From assembly GCA_029204225.1 (NCBI GenBank), contig CM055108.1:8109101-8173100 (forward strand): DNA of 64,000 bases. The letters run 5' to 3'. The DNA is from Diphasiastrum complanatum (lineage: Eukaryota; Streptophyta; Lycopodiopsida; Lycopodiales; Lycopodiaceae). Shown here one piece after another: positions 61,601 to 64,000 of the stretch. Under the pieces are notes generated by a model. That model made no database searches and was not told the origin of the DNA. It worked only from the letters and a program-made list of their open reading frames with translations. The stretch's first letter is position 1, and each line of letters opens with the position of its first letter. Position numbers and translations under genes: made by a program.

Positions 61601-63966
61601 CTGCTGCAGTACCTTGTCTTTTCCTAAAAGTGAATGCTTCTTCTATGAGTTGATTTGGTTGACCATGTGCCAGTTCTTGGGCCTTGAGAGGCTTTTTTGG
61701 ACTTACCAGAGGTTCTTGTTTTGTGGTTTGATAGCCAGGGATCGTGCACTTCAAGTGATCAGGAGCAAATTTTATTGAGTCGATTGATCCTCCACAAACA
61801 TGGTTGTCCTTTTTCGTGTGTTCGGAATCTGCTAGTCTCATATACTTGTCACTTATCTTATACTGACAAGTTTTTCTTTCGTTACAAAACAAGTGCTCCT
61901 TCTGTCCAAAGTGTTCACTATTTTGACGTTGGCTTCTTTCTGCATCCAGTAGCTTCAATAGTCTCTTTGTTTCACTCCATCTGCGAATGCAATCTTTCTT
62001 GCTATATGTTTCCAAGGATTCATGAAACGTTGTACTAGCCCTTGAAGCAGACTTTGTTTTATTTGGAAAATTTAAGCTCAATTGGTCTCTAATGTCTGCT
62101 GTATCTTGAAGGAGTGACGTTGTCTTTTGCACAGAACTTGATAGAGTTTGAGATTTGGGGACTGTTTCTTGCTTTTTTGAGGACAAAAGATTCACTTCTC
62201 GGGAATGATTTCGTGCATGGAGCATCTGATGCTCAGTACCATGTAGTTCATCTTGCCATTTATCAGTTTCTATTTTATTTCCAGCTTGAAGTTGTATCCG
62301 ACTTGATTCTGATTGCACTACGGTCGACATTTTGTTCTTTCCAGCTTGGGGAAGCGGCTTTTTGTAGGCCTTTCTAGCCGTCTGATCGAGCATTTTGGTC
62401 TGATTTGGATTTTGAGGAGCCTGGTAAAGAAGTAATGCTTGCAGCAGTTTTGCCTCAGTGGAGGGTTTTTTCAACAAGAGCTTGGGCTGATGTGTTGAAT
62501 CAACCGGCATTTCTTCCAGCCCCATAAGGCGAGCGATGACGTTGCTTGTTCTACGTTTTGTTTCACTTTGAGGTTTCTGATTGGATTCAGTACAGCCCAG
62601 CCCGGCAGCAGATACATTTTGGCCCAGAGAGGATTTCGAGCTTACTTTTGTGTCAAAGGATCTCCTCGGTTGATCATCTTGTGTACGATTTTGAGACAAA
62701 TTTACCAGCCAAGAATTTCTGCAATCATGAAGTGGAAAGCTTCCGTCCACGGAATGCCGAGGTGGTTCCATTATCCTTTTCGGAATCCTCTCTTCCAAGT
62801 CGGCCAAAGGCTTCATTGCTTGCCATCCATTGCAAGAATGCCTTGGTGGTTCTTTCGACAGCAATTGTGCCTCTTTAAGATCGATTGACGGCCTTGGCGG
62901 TTCCTGCACAAAGTCATTCCACCCTGCATCCCTTAGTTTCGCAAGAACTCTTAAACATTCTTTCATATCGGCAGATGTTCTGGGGGGCTGGATATCCTCT
63001 GCTGATGCACTGGACTTTAAATTCTGGAGAAAAGAATCATTGTGCTCAGATGAAGCTTTCGACGCTTCTCTACTATCTGCAGAGGTATTATGCGGCTCCA
63101 TTGGCTTCAGAGTATTTCCAAGCTTTTTGTTACTATCCAGGGGATATGTTGGCTCTTGCTCTTCCTTTTTGCAATGGGGTAACTTAGCAACCTCCTTGAT
63201 AGAGTTTGATTCTACATGAACCTCAAAATCAAGTGAAGACCTCGGAGCTTCAATATCCTCGAACAAGGTCATAAAATGATCCTTTTCTATGATTTTCGAT
63301 TTTTTAGCTTCAACAGCCTCCAAAAAGCATTTTGCGTTACCTTCAGGTACAACAGAACCCCTTGATCGATCTCTGTAGTACGAGAAAAGCTGAGCTGCTT
63401 CTTTGGAATCAAAAGATGCCCTGGGTGGTTCCTTAGAAGAAACGCTTTGAGATACTCTCAGGCCTTTAGATTGAACAGACGCTTTTGCTTCAAGAAATGA
63501 ATCGAATGAACTTCTGTGAGGCTCAGAGTCCTGCTGCAGAGAAACAGGCCTTTTGTAAGGGGATAGATAGCATCACAGAGCCAACAGCAACGGCATAACC
63601 ATTTGGCTAAATAATGCTTACTGGCGCAGTCAGCTGCAATAGAAATTTTCAACCATAAAGTCACCTTGCTTCATGCTAGGATGAGCATCGGTAATTAATG
63701 ATATCCCACATCGTGCTAGAGAAATCAGAGCAGTTTTCAGTTTTTAGACCGTATATCTTATTTTGGAAGAGCACAACTTGCTTTTTGAAGCTAATGTGTT
63801 CATTCTCGATTTGGATTTTGATGATTTTTACGACCAGGATTGGGTCACTGGGATAACGAGAATGACTTGCTTGTACATGTAATAGAGGAGGAAAAACTCA
63901 CCAGGCAGTCACTGGCGAGCATACTGGTATCCCACTTGGAGCTATTTGTAACAGCTATTCTCCTAC
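58606..63966 (-). CDS. LONGIFOLIA/TRM-family protein (partial at 5' end)
   Basis: A host gene with good splice sites. Exons: 63902-63966 (acceptor TTTTGCAG, donor GTGAGT), 60753-63533 (acceptor TTTCTCTGCAG; donor AG/GCAAGT, a GC-AG intron), 60370-60595, and 58606-59594 (stop TAA-type end after RLEFLRPYR). All phases fit. Marks of the family are TSNVIARLMGLEEMP (near 62530; DUF3741/VARLMGL motif), EQPSPVSVLDSLFHDE in the 60370-60595 exon, and a C-terminal DUF4378 domain (SLRVMLLASGFVEVDAILLW, LLEQAWAELHN, KLERMILEDILHEVILDRP). The TRM proteins bind TON1 and microtubules and direct cell elongation and division-plane placement. The N-terminal part carries eight PPRxSxD repeats. The first exon and promoter lie beyond the window. 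It is the only gene here that looks intact. Confidence 0.9.
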
Positions 63967-64000
63967 CTGCAAAATCAGCATGAAGAGCTTGATATTAGGA

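Overview
The window is nuclear DNA of a land plant. It is AT-rich, has spliced genes with GT-AG introns, carries Ty1/copia and Ty3/gypsy retrotransposons at every depth of decay, and holds two plant-type host genes: a LONGIFOLIA/TRM-family gene at the right edge and a broken neprosin-domain gene. The species cannot be named from the sequence.

Layout. 1-3865: 3' part of a decayed copia element with its 3' LTR. 3995-7251 and 20374-23060: genes of an unusual multi-gene element (copy 1), split by a nearly full-length gypsy element with two LTRs (7989-19692). 23093-28000: copia fragments, including a gag-protease element whose integrase/RT part is replaced by unrecognised sequence. 28500-33620: a long GA repeat, a small three-exon gene, CGACG-rich terminal repeats, gypsy fragments and another fragment of the multi-gene element. 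34197-35252: neprosin pseudogene. 35300-37895: no gene seen. 37896-40400: reversed gypsy 3' end (LTR with a MITE inside) and copia gag. 40895-47723: copy 2 of the multi-gene element. 49800-50733: LTR-like DNA. 50880-54350: copy 3. 54351-58600: no convincing gene. 58606-63966: TRM/LONGIFOLIA gene, minus strand, running off the window.

The main discovery is the multi-gene element. It has four gene families, which I label T, H, F and Y. T (four copies) is a putative DDE transposase-like protein with an N-terminal coiled coil, a CxxC knuckle and a GMEK motif. H (two copies) is, in copy 1, a histone H3-like protein whose first eight residues equal those of canonical H3. It carries a full H3 fold with the HAKRVTIMPKD signature, then a long SP-rich basic linker, then a Ulp1/C48-type cysteine protease domain. 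F (three copies) is an unrecognised basic protein with a C-terminal domain that may be ubiquitin-like. Y (two copies) is an unrecognised acidic two-exon protein. The genes lie in tail-to-tail pairs (F with H, Y with T). The starts of H and Y in copy 1, and of Y and probably F in copy 3, sit directly beside a short repeated motif of the type GCGCGYTGAWYCGATATC, or a diverged GTGCACAAGTYCGATAT form. This points to a shared promoter element.

Every copy here carries stops or frameshifts, so the element is dead at this locus. Homology between the copies supports real past coding. I know of no described transposon or virus with an H3-Ulp1 fusion, but this could not be searched.
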